From positions 62,001 through 126,000 of the forward strand of contig NZ_BFAY01000001.1 in NCBI RefSeq assembly GCF_003112675.1: a stretch of DNA of 64,000 bases, read 5' to 3'. The notes under the pieces were generated by a model that saw only the letters and a list, made by a program, of their open reading frames with translations, did no database searches and was not told the DNA's origin. Position 1 is the stretch's first letter. The number at the start of each line of letters is the position of its first letter. Shown here in pieces: positions 27,271 through 35,521 of this stretch. This stretch comes from Leptospira johnsonii (lineage in GTDB: Bacteria > Spirochaetota > Leptospiria > Leptospirales > Leptospiraceae). The translations under genes and the position numbers were made by a program.

Positions 27271-27405
27271 TCAACCTTGTTTTTTGGATGTGAGTTCAGT
27301 TTGGAATGCTTTTTCTAAGGATTTTACCTGGAAGAATCCTGTCCATCCCCTTTCAGTAGGAGTTCCCACAAGCGCCTTGAAATGAAGGAACGAACCGTTG
27401 TCCAA
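27271..27405 (-). CDS. Putative 44-residue protein upstream of sucC (TTG start)
   Basis: An open frame ending 3 nt before the sucC ATG. From the TTG at 27403-27405 it reads MDNGSFLHFKALVGTPTERG, then WTGFFQVKSLEKAFQTELTS, ending KKQG. The composition is that of a real small protein (Gly/aromatic core, amphipathic helix at the end) rather than random sequence. The same frame stays open about 50 nt further upstream but offers no better start. AGGA lies 13 nt before the TTG. It resembles nothing I can name. It could be a conserved small protein, the tail of a decayed gene, or a leader that couples translation to sucC. Confidence 0.45.
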   Translation of the reverse strand: MDNGSFLHFKALVGTPTERGWTGFFQVKSLEKAFQTELTSKKQG

Positions 27406-27663
27406 GTTCTGTGAAATCCTCGACGATTTTGCGCCTTTGCATTTGAGCCGAAATCTATCTAGTTTTTATTTCGCGCGAAGTCACTAAGAGTGAAAGGTCT
27501 TGGTTTTACTTGAGGAGTTCCTTCCCCGTGAAATGAAAGGGACCGAAACATTTTTGTGCTAATACTTTGGAAATAGGGGCAATATATTTTCCGCTATTAC
27601 GTCTTATTTTCTGCTATATTGTATATTTCGGCTGATTTTTAGGATCATTCTAACTAGAAAAGG

Positions 27664-27687
27664 CTAACTCGTGGTTTGCCACGTTAG
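27664..27687 (+). promoter_or_regulatory. Hairpin over the ribosome binding site of the rhodanese lipoprotein
   Basis: CTAA-CT-CGTGG, loop TTTG, then CCACG-TTAG forms a 9-bp stem with a 2-nt bulge (27664-27687). The 3' arm runs into the AGGAG ribosome binding site at 27686-27690, 11 nt before the ATG, so folding could block initiation. Between 27406 and 27663 I see only AT-rich upstream sequence with a TATATT-like -10 near 27615-27620. Confidence 0.45.
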
Positions 27688-27698
27688 GAGAAATATAC

Positions 27699-29186
27699 AT
27701 GAAGGTGATCTATATTGGGCTGGTACTCAGCTTTATTTCGGGGGCATTTGTCTCCTGTGATTCAGGAGGTGGAGATTCGAATTCCGCTTTGGCGGTTCTG
27801 GCCGGTTTTGGAAATTCCATTCCGGTTAGTTCTGCTTCGGATTTAACAAATGAATCTGCAGCTTCTTATGATGATAATGAATGGGGGTTAGTCACTGCTT
27901 CCCGTTTGGAATCTTGGGTAAGCGATTGGCAAAACCAAAAGCCTTCTCATATCAGCGGTAAGCTTGTGATCTTACAAAGTAGTCTCGCCAATAATTTTTC
28001 GGGGGATACAAGTGGGAGATCCTTCATCAAGTCGGACAATTCAAATGGTGTCTATGTGTATCATCTGGACGATTTCCAAGCTGGATTTCGTTTTAACCAA
28101 CAGAGAAATACAGGTCTTATCCGTAACTCGGTTCGTTACCAAGCAGACGGATCCACTGTGGATCAGTGGCTGAAAGTATACGGGATCAATTTAAGTACGG
28201 ACCTGGTAGTTTTCGCTGTAGGATCTGCGAACAATAACGGAACCGCTTATACGAACGGAAGTCAAACTCAGGATATTACCAGAGGAATTTATTGGCTTAG
28301 ATATTGGGGAGCGGATATCAAACATCTTGCAATCCTGAATGGAGATATCAGGACCAATTTTACGAATGCAACGTATCTTTCTGCGACCAAGGATACTCCT
28401 CCGAATGCGAACGGGAATTTTAGCGTTAAACAACTGAAGGTAGATAATACGATCATCACTCTTACCTTAGAGGATATCATTAAGATTGTGAAAAATAACG
28501 GTAACGCTTCTATTAGTGGGCTTACTGGAACTCAGATCATTGTGGATGCAAGACCCACCGCTCAATACGATCAAACTGTTGGGATTACAAATACAGGAGC
28601 AAATCATATTACGACAGCTTGGAATGATTCGGGTGCGCCAGCTGCAGGTGTGAGTGGAACTCCTAAGAAGTATGTTTTGTTTGAAACCAGGATCAAAGGA
28701 GCAAAAACATTTCCTTGGGCTTCTTTATTGGATACTTCGGCTACAGGTTATAGATTTAAGGATAAGGTAACACTTGCAGGTATTTTTGCGAACACTGGAA
28801 CAGGTGGAGCGAGTTATACTGCGGGAGCTACAATCGTTTCCCAATGTAGGACAAATTTTGAAGCACAAGTGAACGGATTTGTTTCTCAAAATATATTAGG
28901 ATATCCTACTGTATTCTACGACGGCTCTTTAGTGGAATGGACATCTCTTGTTGCGAACTATCCTGACTCTACGGAAGGAACTAGCTTTAATAAACTTTCC
29001 TTAACTTCTCCTTTTAGAACGGATACTTCCGATTTGAGTTATGCTCCGAGTGGGACTATCAATTATAATTCCTATGCTTCCGGCGGAACTGCAAGCCCTT
29101 ATGTGACTGTTGCTCAAGCGGATATCGATCCGACAGCAACCACAACTCGTAAGGCCCAATTAGAAGATAAGGCTTATAAGTATTAG
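27699..29186 (+). CDS. Rhodanese-like (sulfurtransferase) lipoprotein
   Basis: 495 residues. Lipobox FVSC with Cys near 20, then a DSGGGDSNS linker and a hydrophobic Ala/Leu patch. Two rhodanese-like domains follow. The first (about 75-215, with LVVFAVGS and YWLRYWGADIKHLAILNGD) lacks a catalytic Cys. The second (about 265-450, IIVDARPTAQYD, then IVSQCRTNFEAQ, YPTVFYDGSLVEW) has Cys383 in the active-site loop position. The arrangement matches tandem-domain thiosulfate/mercaptopyruvate sulfurtransferases, but exported and lipid-anchored. Sulfur transfer in the periplasm or at the surface is inferred. It stands alone, divergent from the sucCD run. Confidence 0.82.
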   Translation: MKVIYIGLVLSFISGAFVSCDSGGGDSNSALAVLAGFGNSIPVSSASDLTNESAASYDDNEWGLVTASRLESWVSDWQNQKPSHISGKLVILQSSLANNFSGDTSGRSFIKSDNSNGVYVYHLDDFQAGFRFNQQRNTGLIRNSVRYQADGSTVDQWLKVYGINLSTDLVVFAVGSANNNGTAYTNGSQTQDITRGIYWLRYWGADIKHLAILNGDIRTNFTNATYLSATKDTPPNANGNFSVKQLKVDNTIITLTLEDIIKIVKNNGNASISGLTGTQIIVDARPTAQYDQTVGITNTGANHITTAWNDSGAPAAGVSGTPKKYVLFETRIKGAKTFPWASLLDTSATGYRFKDKVTLAGIFANTGTGGASYTAGATIVSQCRTNFEAQVNGFVSQNILGYPTVFYDGSLVEWTSLVANYPDSTEGTSFNKLSLTSPFRTDTSDLSYAPSGTINYNSYASGGTASPYVTVAQADIDPTATTTRKAQLEDKAYKY

Positions 29187-29204
29187 TTTGAAAAGTTATC
29201 TGGG

Positions 29205-29238
29205 CTCCGGGGTTTCATAACAAAAAGATTCCCCGGAG
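29205..29238 (+). terminator. Strong stem-loop after the rhodanese gene
   Basis: CTCCGGGG (29205-29212) pairs perfectly with CCCCGGAG (29231-29238) across an 18-nt loop, 19 bp after the stop. It lacks a T-run after the stem, so it may be an mRNA-stabilising end or Rho-assisted terminator rather than a classical intrinsic one. Confidence 0.5.
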
Positions 29239-29283
29239 AGGGGGTAGCGCAAGGACTCCAGATTCGCAGCTCATCTGGGTCCT

Positions 29284-29330
29284 AGTCTCGCATTCGGAGC
29301 AACACCGTTGCTCCTCTATGCTGCGACTGG
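29284..29330. repeat. Intergenic cruciform-like element
   Basis: A perfect inner stem GGAGCAAC (29296-29303), loop ACC, GTTGCTCC (29307-29314) is enclosed by imperfect outer arms (AGTCTCGCAT near 29284 and ATGCTGCGACT near 29319). It sits between the convergent rhodanese and DoxX genes. It looks like a dispersed palindromic intergenic unit, distinct from the 16-bp family. Confidence 0.5.
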
Positions 29331-29355
29331 GGAAGTCATCCCCCTCAATTATATT

Positions 29356-29802
29356 TTAGAGTGAAGAAAGGATCGCTAGATCCAAGGAGTAAGCTCCTCC
29401 ACCGGTGATCGCTAATGCAATCGCAAGTCCGATAGCCAATATTTGGAATTCGTAACCTTCTCCTTTTTGAGCTCCGAACCAGTTGATAAAAAATCCATGT
29501 TCTCTATGAACGAGTAGGGCTGCGCCTAACATGATGATACCGATAGAAATTGCGGAGAATCGTGTGACTAGTCCTAGGATCAATGCCACGGAACCAAAGG
29601 ATTCACCTATTATGACTAAGAATGCGATGATCCCTGGAAGTCCTGCAGTTTGGGTGAAATAACCGTAGGTTCCTTTGAATCCATAACCGCCGAACCAACC
29701 CAATAGTTTTTGAGCGCCGTGTGGGAAGATTACGATCCCTAGGGTTAGTCTTAAGACTAATGGAACGATATCGTTGCTGGTTGCTAAAAGTGTTTCTAAC
29801 AT
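29356..29802 (-). CDS. DoxX-family membrane protein
   Basis: 148 residues, four hydrophobic segments. DoxX family features: VLRLTLGIVIFPHGAQKLLGW near the start, FGGYGFKGTYGYF, and a Gly-rich end ITGGGAYSLDLAI. Members are small inner-membrane proteins linked to thiol stress, quinol oxidation or unknown functions. It is transcribed alone, divergent from the DUF819 gene. The biochemical role is not deducible here. Confidence 0.92.
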   Translation of the reverse strand: MLETLLATSNDIVPLVLRLTLGIVIFPHGAQKLLGWFGGYGFKGTYGYFTQTAGLPGIIAFLVIIGESFGSVALILGLVTRFSAISIGIIMLGAALLVHREHGFFINWFGAQKGEGYEFQILAIGLAIALAITGGGAYSLDLAILSSL

Positions 29803-30159
29803 TTTGAATACTTCCTTCTATTAATTTAGGAATTAATAGTTTATTGTTAAAGTATATTACTTTGAATATGAAGTATTTCTTACAAGTTTTTTTCACTAAG
29901 GTCGGCCAGAAATCGGAAATTTTTTCAGGTAGGAACTCCCGACTCTAAGCGAGGGTGAGATAAACTGTCTTGAATTGCCAATTCGACTGGATTTTTTCGA
30001 CTTTTAGAGATGATCAAAATATGATTCCATGGCCCAGTTTATTGGTCTGAATATTTAGTAAAATTCAATATAGCAGAATTTAATCTGTTATTTATGAGGA
30101 TCGGATTTGCGATGGTCTTTGAGATCTGTCATTGAATTCGGAAAGGATCGGGAGCGAAG
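29803..30159. other. Divergent upstream region of DoxX and DUF819 genes
   Basis: 357 bp without a gene. It is AT-rich next to the DoxX start. A half-copy of the 16-bp element (GTAGGAACTC) occurs near 29931-29940. No clear -35/-10 pair could be settled for either gene. Confidence 0.4.
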
Positions 30160-31299
30160 ATGTCTGAAATATTCCATTGGATAATCTCTGTTTTATTTTT
30201 AGGATTCGTTCTCGGATTCCCACGGCTTGCAGGAAGTCTTTCCAAGAAGTATAAATGGCTCGGGTTTTTAGGCCCTGTAGTTCTATGTTATGCTTCCGGA
30301 ATTATATTAGGTAACTTGATCCCAACCGATTTTTTGCCTAAGAAGATCGCAGAAACAATTTCTGAAATTTCTATCCCGATCGCGATCCCGCTCTTACTCG
30401 CATCTTCCGATTTTGGGCAAGGGATCAAAGAAGCAAGACTTGCATTGTTCTCCTTCTTTCTTTCCTGCATTGCTGTTGCGATTTCATCCGTTTCCGTAGG
30501 ACTTTTCTTAAGCTCCTTACATCCTGAATCTTCTAAAATAGGCGGAATGCTTGCAGGTTTGTATACAGGAGGCACTCCGAATTCGAATGCGATCGGTTTG
30601 GCATTGGATACCGGCAAGGCAACGATTGCACTCGTGAACACAGTCGATCTTTTGATTGGCGGAACTTATCTTTTGTTCCTTCTCAGTTTTTCCAAGAAAG
30701 TATATTCTATTTTTCTAAAGCCTGAAGTTGTGAGCGGGGAAGAAGTTGATATAGTATCTGAAATACAGGTTTCTCCTAAAAATCCGGTATTACGTTTATT
30801 GATCGGAATTGTTCTCTCCGTTTTAGGACTTGCGGCTTCTCTTGGGATTTCTCAAGCGATTTTAGGAACTTCTTCCGCACCTTTGATCCTCTTGGGGATC
30901 ACTACCTGGGGAATTGGGATCTCTTTTTCTAAAAAGGTGAGAAGTTTGAATACTTATCCGGTTGGATATTATTTTATTTTAATATTCTCCGTTGCCATCG
31001 GATTTTTGGCGGATTTTGGAAGTTTGGTTAAGGGGGCCTCCGGTGTGCTTTTAATCGTTCTCGCAACCATGTCGATTGCGATCCTTCTTCATTTGGTTTT
31101 TGGGATTTTGTTTAGAATTCCAGTGGATACTTGGATTATCACTTCCGTTTCCAGTATTTACGGTCCTGCGTTTGTGCCTTCTGTTGCCACGGCGATAGGT
31201 AATAGAGGTGTGTTGATCTTGGGGATTTTGACCGGTTTGGTCGGGTATGCAGTAGGAAATTATCTAGGTCTGGCGGTGTATTGGTTCTTGGCGAGGTAG
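30160..31299 (+). CDS. DUF819-family multi-spanning membrane protein
   Basis: 379 residues with about ten hydrophobic helices in two similar halves. Family hallmarks: GPVVLCYASGIILGNL, SISEISIPIAIPLLLASSDF-like helix, GMLAGLYTGGTPNSNAIGLA, and the late SSIYGPAFVPSVATAIGNRG. The family (YjcL-like) is related in pattern to secondary transporters of the sodium/proton-antiporter fold, but its substrate is unknown. A transporter role is inferred from topology and repeated TGGTPN/YGPAFVPSVA loops. Confidence 0.88.
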   Translation: MSEIFHWIISVLFLGFVLGFPRLAGSLSKKYKWLGFLGPVVLCYASGIILGNLIPTDFLPKKIAETISEISIPIAIPLLLASSDFGQGIKEARLALFSFFLSCIAVAISSVSVGLFLSSLHPESSKIGGMLAGLYTGGTPNSNAIGLALDTGKATIALVNTVDLLIGGTYLLFLLSFSKKVYSIFLKPEVVSGEEVDIVSEIQVSPKNPVLRLLIGIVLSVLGLAASLGISQAILGTSSAPLILLGITTWGIGISFSKKVRSLNTYPVGYYFILIFSVAIGFLADFGSLVKGASGVLLIVLATMSIAILLHLVFGILFRIPVDTWIITSVSSIYGPAFVPSVATAIGNRGVLILGILTGLVGYAVGNYLGLAVYWFLAR

Positions 31300-31362
31300 A
31301 GAAGGGGATTCTAAAGGGTGAGGTGTGGAATTTTCATTCCGGGCGAATAGATGAGAATCGGA

Positions 31363-31378
31363 TGTTGGAATTCCAACA
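31363..31378. repeat. 16-bp perfect palindrome of the dispersed family
   Basis: TGTTGGAATTCCAACA is a perfect palindrome. It lies in the 246-bp gap between the convergent DUF819 and ruvA genes, which also holds a second copy and a separate hairpin. Confidence 0.65.
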
Positions 31379-31460
31379 AGCGTTGTAAGTGGAAATTTGG
31401 ATTGTAATTTAGGGAATTTTCGTATATGGGGGAATGGCTTCTCCCACAAGCCCACCTCCT

Positions 31461-31478
31461 CCACCCGAACTCGGGTGG
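31461..31478. terminator. Hairpin between DUF819 and ruvA
   Basis: CCACCCGA (31461-31468), loop AC, TCGGGTGG (31471-31478) is a perfect 8-bp GC-rich stem between convergent genes. No T-run follows in either direction, so termination is only a possible role. Confidence 0.4.
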
Positions 31479-31496
31479 GGGCGATCTCCATCCCCA

Positions 31497-31512
31497 CGTT
31501 GGAGTTCCAACA
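31497..31512. repeat. 16-bp quasi-palindrome of the dispersed family
   Basis: CGTTGGAGTTCCAACA departs from a perfect palindrome at the centre and the outermost pair. It is the second copy between DUF819 and ruvA, 134 bp from the first. Confidence 0.6.
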
Positions 31513-31546
31513 ACGGGGAAGACCACGCGTCCGGCGCAGAAAGAAC

Positions 31547-32182
31547 TTAAAGATTTTTTAATATCTCTCGGATCAGTTCTCCCGTATCTGTGAAACTTTG
31601 TTTTTTTAGGATCTTCTCCACTTCCTTAAGAGCGGACTTGTCTTCGAAGCCTAATTGAACGAGTGCTTGGACTGCTGTTTCTTTAAATCGATCTTCTGGA
31701 GAAGGAAGTTTCTCTTTGGAAGTTTCCGGGATAGACGGATCTTCTGAGCCAGCTTCTAAAAACAATTCTAGTTTTTTTAGGTTTTGTTTTACTTCGAAAA
31801 AGATCTTTTCAGAGGTTTTGGCTCTGACCTTGGGGATTTTTTCCAAGTCCTTTGCTTGTCCCGAGGAAGCGATCTTATGTAATTCCCAAGGACTGAAGAA
31901 GGAGAGGACTTTCAGTGCAGTCATTTCTCCTATTCCATGCAGGCCCTTCATCACTTTAAAAAATTCTTTATCTCTTTCTTGCAGGAATCCGAAAAGTTTT
32001 TGTCCTCTTTCGTTGATGGAATGATGGATATGCAGTCTGACTTCTTTTGCAGAAGTTTGAAATTCTTTCAGTTCCCAATAGGTCTTGAAGGAAATTACGA
32101 TTTCATAAGTAACTCCGTGAACATCTAGGTACACGGAGCCTACTTCCAGTTTTCGGATGGAGCCTTGGAGACCGGAGATCAT
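31547..32182 (-). CDS. ruvA: Holliday junction ATP-dependent helicase subunit RuvA
   Basis: Binds four-way DNA junctions and loads RuvB for branch migration. 211 residues, three domains: an N-terminal OB fold ([28 protein letters not shown]), a central helix-hairpin-helix pair ([40 protein letters not shown]) and a C-terminal helical domain that contacts RuvB ([20 protein letters not shown]). ruvB is not adjacent. It starts 11 nt after the outer-membrane protein gene, so the two may share a transcript. Confidence 0.93.
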   Translation of the reverse strand: MISGLQGSIRKLEVGSVYLDVHGVTYEIVISFKTYWELKEFQTSAKEVRLHIHHSINERGQKLFGFLQERDKEFFKVMKGLHGIGEMTALKVLSFFSPWELHKIASSGQAKDLEKIPKVRAKTSEKIFFEVKQNLKKLELFLEAGSEDPSIPETSKEKLPSPEDRFKETAVQALVQLGFEDKSALKEVEKILKKQSFTDTGELIREILKNL

Positions 32183-32193
32183 GTCGGGAGAGT

Positions 32194-33174
32194 TTAAAAA
32201 GTGATGCCTGCGGAGGCAATCATTTCCACAAATCCGAAATTCTGTGTGGCACGGTCCTTGGATTTTCCGTTGGTATAAATGCTGGTCAGATCTATATATC
32301 CGCCTTTTGCTCCGAATTCAAAGAAGAATGATTTGAATAAGTCGATCCTTAGCGCTGAATATCCGGAAACTCCGTATCCGGAAAGGTGGAATCTATTATT
32401 ATGACCTTCTCCAAATAGTCGAACATCACTTCTGCAAACTACCGGTCCTGCTCCGACTGAGCCCACTAAACTGAATGCGTTCTCTCCGTTGGGAGAAACC
32501 CAGAGTGGAGCTATATATCCTAGATCTACGAATAGATAATTGAGTCCGTCAGTATGTTCGAATTTCAGGAAATCAGGAGTGATATTGACTGTTTCTCCTC
32601 CATGGTATCCTGCGAATTGGTTTATATTATTCGGAAATAATAATGCGTAAGGTGCTGATTCGAAAGAAGTATGTAATCTTCCGTTTTCTATCGCCAGAGG
32701 ATCTATATACCCGCTGATACTTGCGGCCTGTCCTCTGGACATTACATATTTCATATGATCTTGTCCGAATGCGATGAACAGATTGTCAGTTAAATAATAA
32801 GTAAGTTTAAAATTGTATTGAGGGATTTCCCAGAGAGAAGGGTTTAAATAGACGTCTGTAGAAAATGTTTCCGGTTTATCTCTGGCAACCACGTCTTTTA
32901 CCGTGAAAGAATATCCAGGTCCTTTGAAGTTAATATCACTTTGGGTATAAGAATCCCTGTTGTATCCCCATTGGAAGGACCATCTGCCTTTTCTTTGGTC
33001 CACTCTTCTTTCTAATTTTTTTACTTCTTCCGGTTTTGAAGTCTCTTTCGCTTGGGCAAGTTGTAATGGAGTGAGTTTTTCTTCTCCACCTACGGCAAAC
33101 AAAGAAGTAGAGAACGTGAGTAGTATTATAATAATATAATGTATGAAAAATGACGATTTAGTTTCAGATCTCAT
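32194..33174 (-). CDS. Putative outer-membrane beta-barrel protein
   Basis: I place the start at the ATG at 33174 ([20 protein letters not shown]), which gives a proper signal peptide cut near SLFA. An earlier codon would add 21 non-signal residues. The mature protein of roughly 295 residues begins with a charged helix ([20 protein letters not shown]). It continues as alternating aromatic/polar strands ([66 protein letters not shown]) and ends in ASAGITF, a barrel-like C-terminus. Not a named family to me. It precedes ruvA by 11 nt, probably by chance of packing. Confidence 0.75.
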   Translation of the reverse strand: MRSETKSSFFIHYIIIILLTFSTSLFAVGGEEKLTPLQLAQAKETSKPEEVKKLERRVDQRKGRWSFQWGYNRDSYTQSDINFKGPGYSFTVKDVVARDKPETFSTDVYLNPSLWEIPQYNFKLTYYLTDNLFIAFGQDHMKYVMSRGQAASISGYIDPLAIENGRLHTSFESAPYALLFPNNINQFAGYHGGETVNITPDFLKFEHTDGLNYLFVDLGYIAPLWVSPNGENAFSLVGSVGAGPVVCRSDVRLFGEGHNNRFHLSGYGVSGYSALRIDLFKSFFFEFGAKGGYIDLTSIYTNGKSKDRATQNFGFVEMIASAGITF

Positions 33175-33266
33175 TTTGGACGGAAGCCTCCGGGATACAG
33201 TTCTATGCCAGAATTCAGGAATAGTTCCGGGAGGCACCTTTTTTTCTTAGGATAGAAATTTCCTAA

Positions 33267-34373
33267 TCATTCCAAATCTATACCGGTGCCTATAGTCCAA
33301 GGTACAATTTTTACGCCGTCCTTAGTTCCCCAGGAAACTCCGTCGGAAGGAGGATAGATCCCTTTCGTATCCGGAGAAGAAGGAAAAGATAGTCTTTGTT
33401 TGAGGTCCAACATAGGCTCCTTAGGAAGATCATCCCCTAAGGGAAATGTCCCCCAATGGATAGGTGCAAATGACTTAGCATTTAGATCCTTGGATGCGAT
33501 CAGCGCTTCTTCCGGTCCGATATGCGCGTATTTCATAAACCATCTAGGCTTATAAGCCCCGATAGGAAGAAGGGCAAGGTCGACAGGTTTTCCCAAACGT
33601 TCTGCGATATTCTTAAAATGAGAAGAATATCCTGTATCTCCTGCAAAGTAGACGATCTTTCCTTGGGCCTCTAAAGAATAACTTCCCCAGAAGTATTGGT
33701 TCGTATCAGTGAACCCCATTCTACTCCAATGATGCGCGGGAAGGAATGTGATCTTCACAGATTCTTTGCTACTAATTTGGCCCAACTCCTGAGAAATCGT
33801 TGGTCCCAAATTTTCTTCTTCTGAAAAGGATTTCATTCCAGAGGGAAGAAGGATCTGTAAGTCCGGATTTTTACTTCTTAGATAACGTAATGTATCTCTG
33901 TCCAGATGGTCCCTATGAGCATGACTTACTACTACGAAATCCACAGTCGGAAGATCCTCTTTTGGGATAGGAAGTTTAACCAACCTGCTTACTAAGATAG
34001 GAGATTCAAATATTGGATCTGTCAGAACGTTTACAGTTTTTCCATTTTTAGTAGAAGAGATCCAAACCGTAGCGTGTCCGAACCATACCACTCTGACTTT
34101 TCCTTCGGGAGCGAGTAAGTCTTTTGAGTTTCTTTCTAATACAGTAGGAAGTTCCTCCGTAAGTCCTTCGACTGCGGGAGGATCTTTGGGACCCAAGACC
34201 TTCCAACGTAGGATAGCCAAGGGAGACTTTCCTTGTAACTCTTCATCCGGATCTAAATTATGATATCTGCCTTCTCTATAACTGGGGGATTTTATCCTAT
34301 CCGGATCCAGGGGAAAACAATAGAAAAATGAAAATGCGAGTACGAGTGCCGCAGAATGGAAAATTAAACTCAT
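33267..34373 (-). CDS. Metallo-beta-lactamase-fold lipoprotein, NAPE-PLD-like
   Basis: Start placed at the ATG at 34373, which gives a signal peptide with lipobox FFYC (Cys near 19). A longer reading would bury that signal behind 60 basic residues. 368 residues. Metal-site motifs: HAHRDHLD near 150, HHWSRMGF, YFAGDTGYSSHF, and a final HWGTF. The order and the NQYFWGSYSLE and YAHIGPEEAL blocks match the UlaG/N-acyl-phosphatidylethanolamine phospholipase D branch. A phosphodiesterase on a lipid headgroup is plausible. It is divergent from a fatty-acid desaturase gene, which fits a lipid role, but the substrate is unproven. Confidence 0.85.
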   Translation of the reverse strand: MSLIFHSAALVLAFSFFYCFPLDPDRIKSPSYREGRYHNLDPDEELQGKSPLAILRWKVLGPKDPPAVEGLTEELPTVLERNSKDLLAPEGKVRVVWFGHATVWISSTKNGKTVNVLTDPIFESPILVSRLVKLPIPKEDLPTVDFVVVSHAHRDHLDRDTLRYLRSKNPDLQILLPSGMKSFSEEENLGPTISQELGQISSKESVKITFLPAHHWSRMGFTDTNQYFWGSYSLEAQGKIVYFAGDTGYSSHFKNIAERLGKPVDLALLPIGAYKPRWFMKYAHIGPEEALIASKDLNAKSFAPIHWGTFPLGDDLPKEPMLDLKQRLSFPSSPDTKGIYPPSDGVSWGTKDGVKIVPWTIGTGIDLE

Positions 34374-34567
34374 ATTGTTGTTTTGGACCTCTTGTAACAT
34401 TTTTGGAGCCGAATTTTTTCTAAAAGAATGGGATCTATTCAATTTATTTCTTATTCTTCTTCGTTTGTATAGGATCGATACATTTTTTTTCAAACCGACC
34501 GATGTCGCCACTGCATAGTTTAGCAGGTTGCTTGCAGAAAATTCCGCTCTCACCCGATCTATCCTAA

Positions 34568-35509
34568 ATGGAAGCTTCTATCCAGATCAGAGACCTCCCG
34601 TTTGCGAAAAACAGAACACTTTCGCTTACGGTCTTATTTCTATTTATCAGCTTCCATTATTTGTTACCTTTGGGACTCTTATTGGGTGGCTTTTCGTATT
34701 GGATCGCTTGGGTGTTTGCCGCAACATTGGGGCCGGTGTCTTATACTTTTTGGAATTTGATCCATGAAAGTATTCACGGGAATTTTTCGAACGAAAGAAA
34801 ACAGAATCATTTTTGGGGAAGGTTACTTTGTATTGTGTTCGGGGCTCCTTATTCCGTTCTGAAATGTAGTCATCTGATGCACCATAAGTTCAATAGAGAG
34901 CCTGGTGATCGGATAGAATTTTATGATCCGAATTCTTGGAAGCCAAGATGGTTCCAAAGTTTGAATTATTATTTCAGAATTACTGTGGCGACTTACATTT
35001 TTGAAGTAGGGACAGGGCTTTTACTTTCTCTCCCTTCTCGTTGGACAAAACCGATGGTGGATCGTTTCGTTGAGTATCCGATTGAAGAAGGTTTCTTTAA
35101 GTGGATCTATCGTCCTGAAATTTTGGAAGAATTACGAAAGGATGTTTTTTGGATTTTGGTCTTTTATATTCCTTCTTTTTGGTTGTTCGGAAGCGACTGG
35201 CCTTTGTTGGTATTCCTGCTTTTGAGCAGGTCCTTTTTTATATCATTTTTTGATAATGCTTATCATTATGGGAGAGAAATTAATGATAAAAATTCGGCCT
35301 TTAATTTAACTCTACCCAAAACGGTAAGCGCGTTTTTTTTACATTTTAATTATCATAGAATTCATCATAGATTCCCAGGATGTTCCTGGGACCGATTACC
35401 GAAACAGATGGAGGTTTGCGGAGAAACCTGGGATAAAAGTTTTATGGAACAAGCATGGAGCCAATGGGGCGGGCTCTTAGAACCTTTGGATGGGAAAATT
35501 TCTAAATAA
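34568..35509 (+). CDS. Membrane fatty-acid desaturase
   Basis: 313 residues, di-iron membrane desaturase/hydroxylase fold. The three histidine boxes are seen: HESIHG near 66, HLMHH near 102, and HRIHH near 263 (in NYHRIHHRFPGCSWDRLP), with hydrophobic pairs between them. It would introduce a double bond into, or hydroxylate, an acyl chain or a carotenoid-like lipid in the inner membrane. The stop is 12 nt before the RND pump gene, so the two are likely one transcript. It lies divergent from the lipoprotein phosphodiesterase. The exact substrate cannot be read from sequence. Confidence 0.88.
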   Translation: MEASIQIRDLPFAKNRTLSLTVLFLFISFHYLLPLGLLLGGFSYWIAWVFAATLGPVSYTFWNLIHESIHGNFSNERKQNHFWGRLLCIVFGAPYSVLKCSHLMHHKFNREPGDRIEFYDPNSWKPRWFQSLNYYFRITVATYIFEVGTGLLLSLPSRWTKPMVDRFVEYPIEEGFFKWIYRPEILEELRKDVFWILVFYIPSFWLFGSDWPLLVFLLLSRSFFISFFDNAYHYGREINDKNSAFNLTLPKTVSAFFLHFNYHRIHHRFPGCSWDRLPKQMEVCGETWDKSFMEQAWSQWGGLLEPLDGKISK

Positions 35510-35521
35510 AAAGAAAAATAT

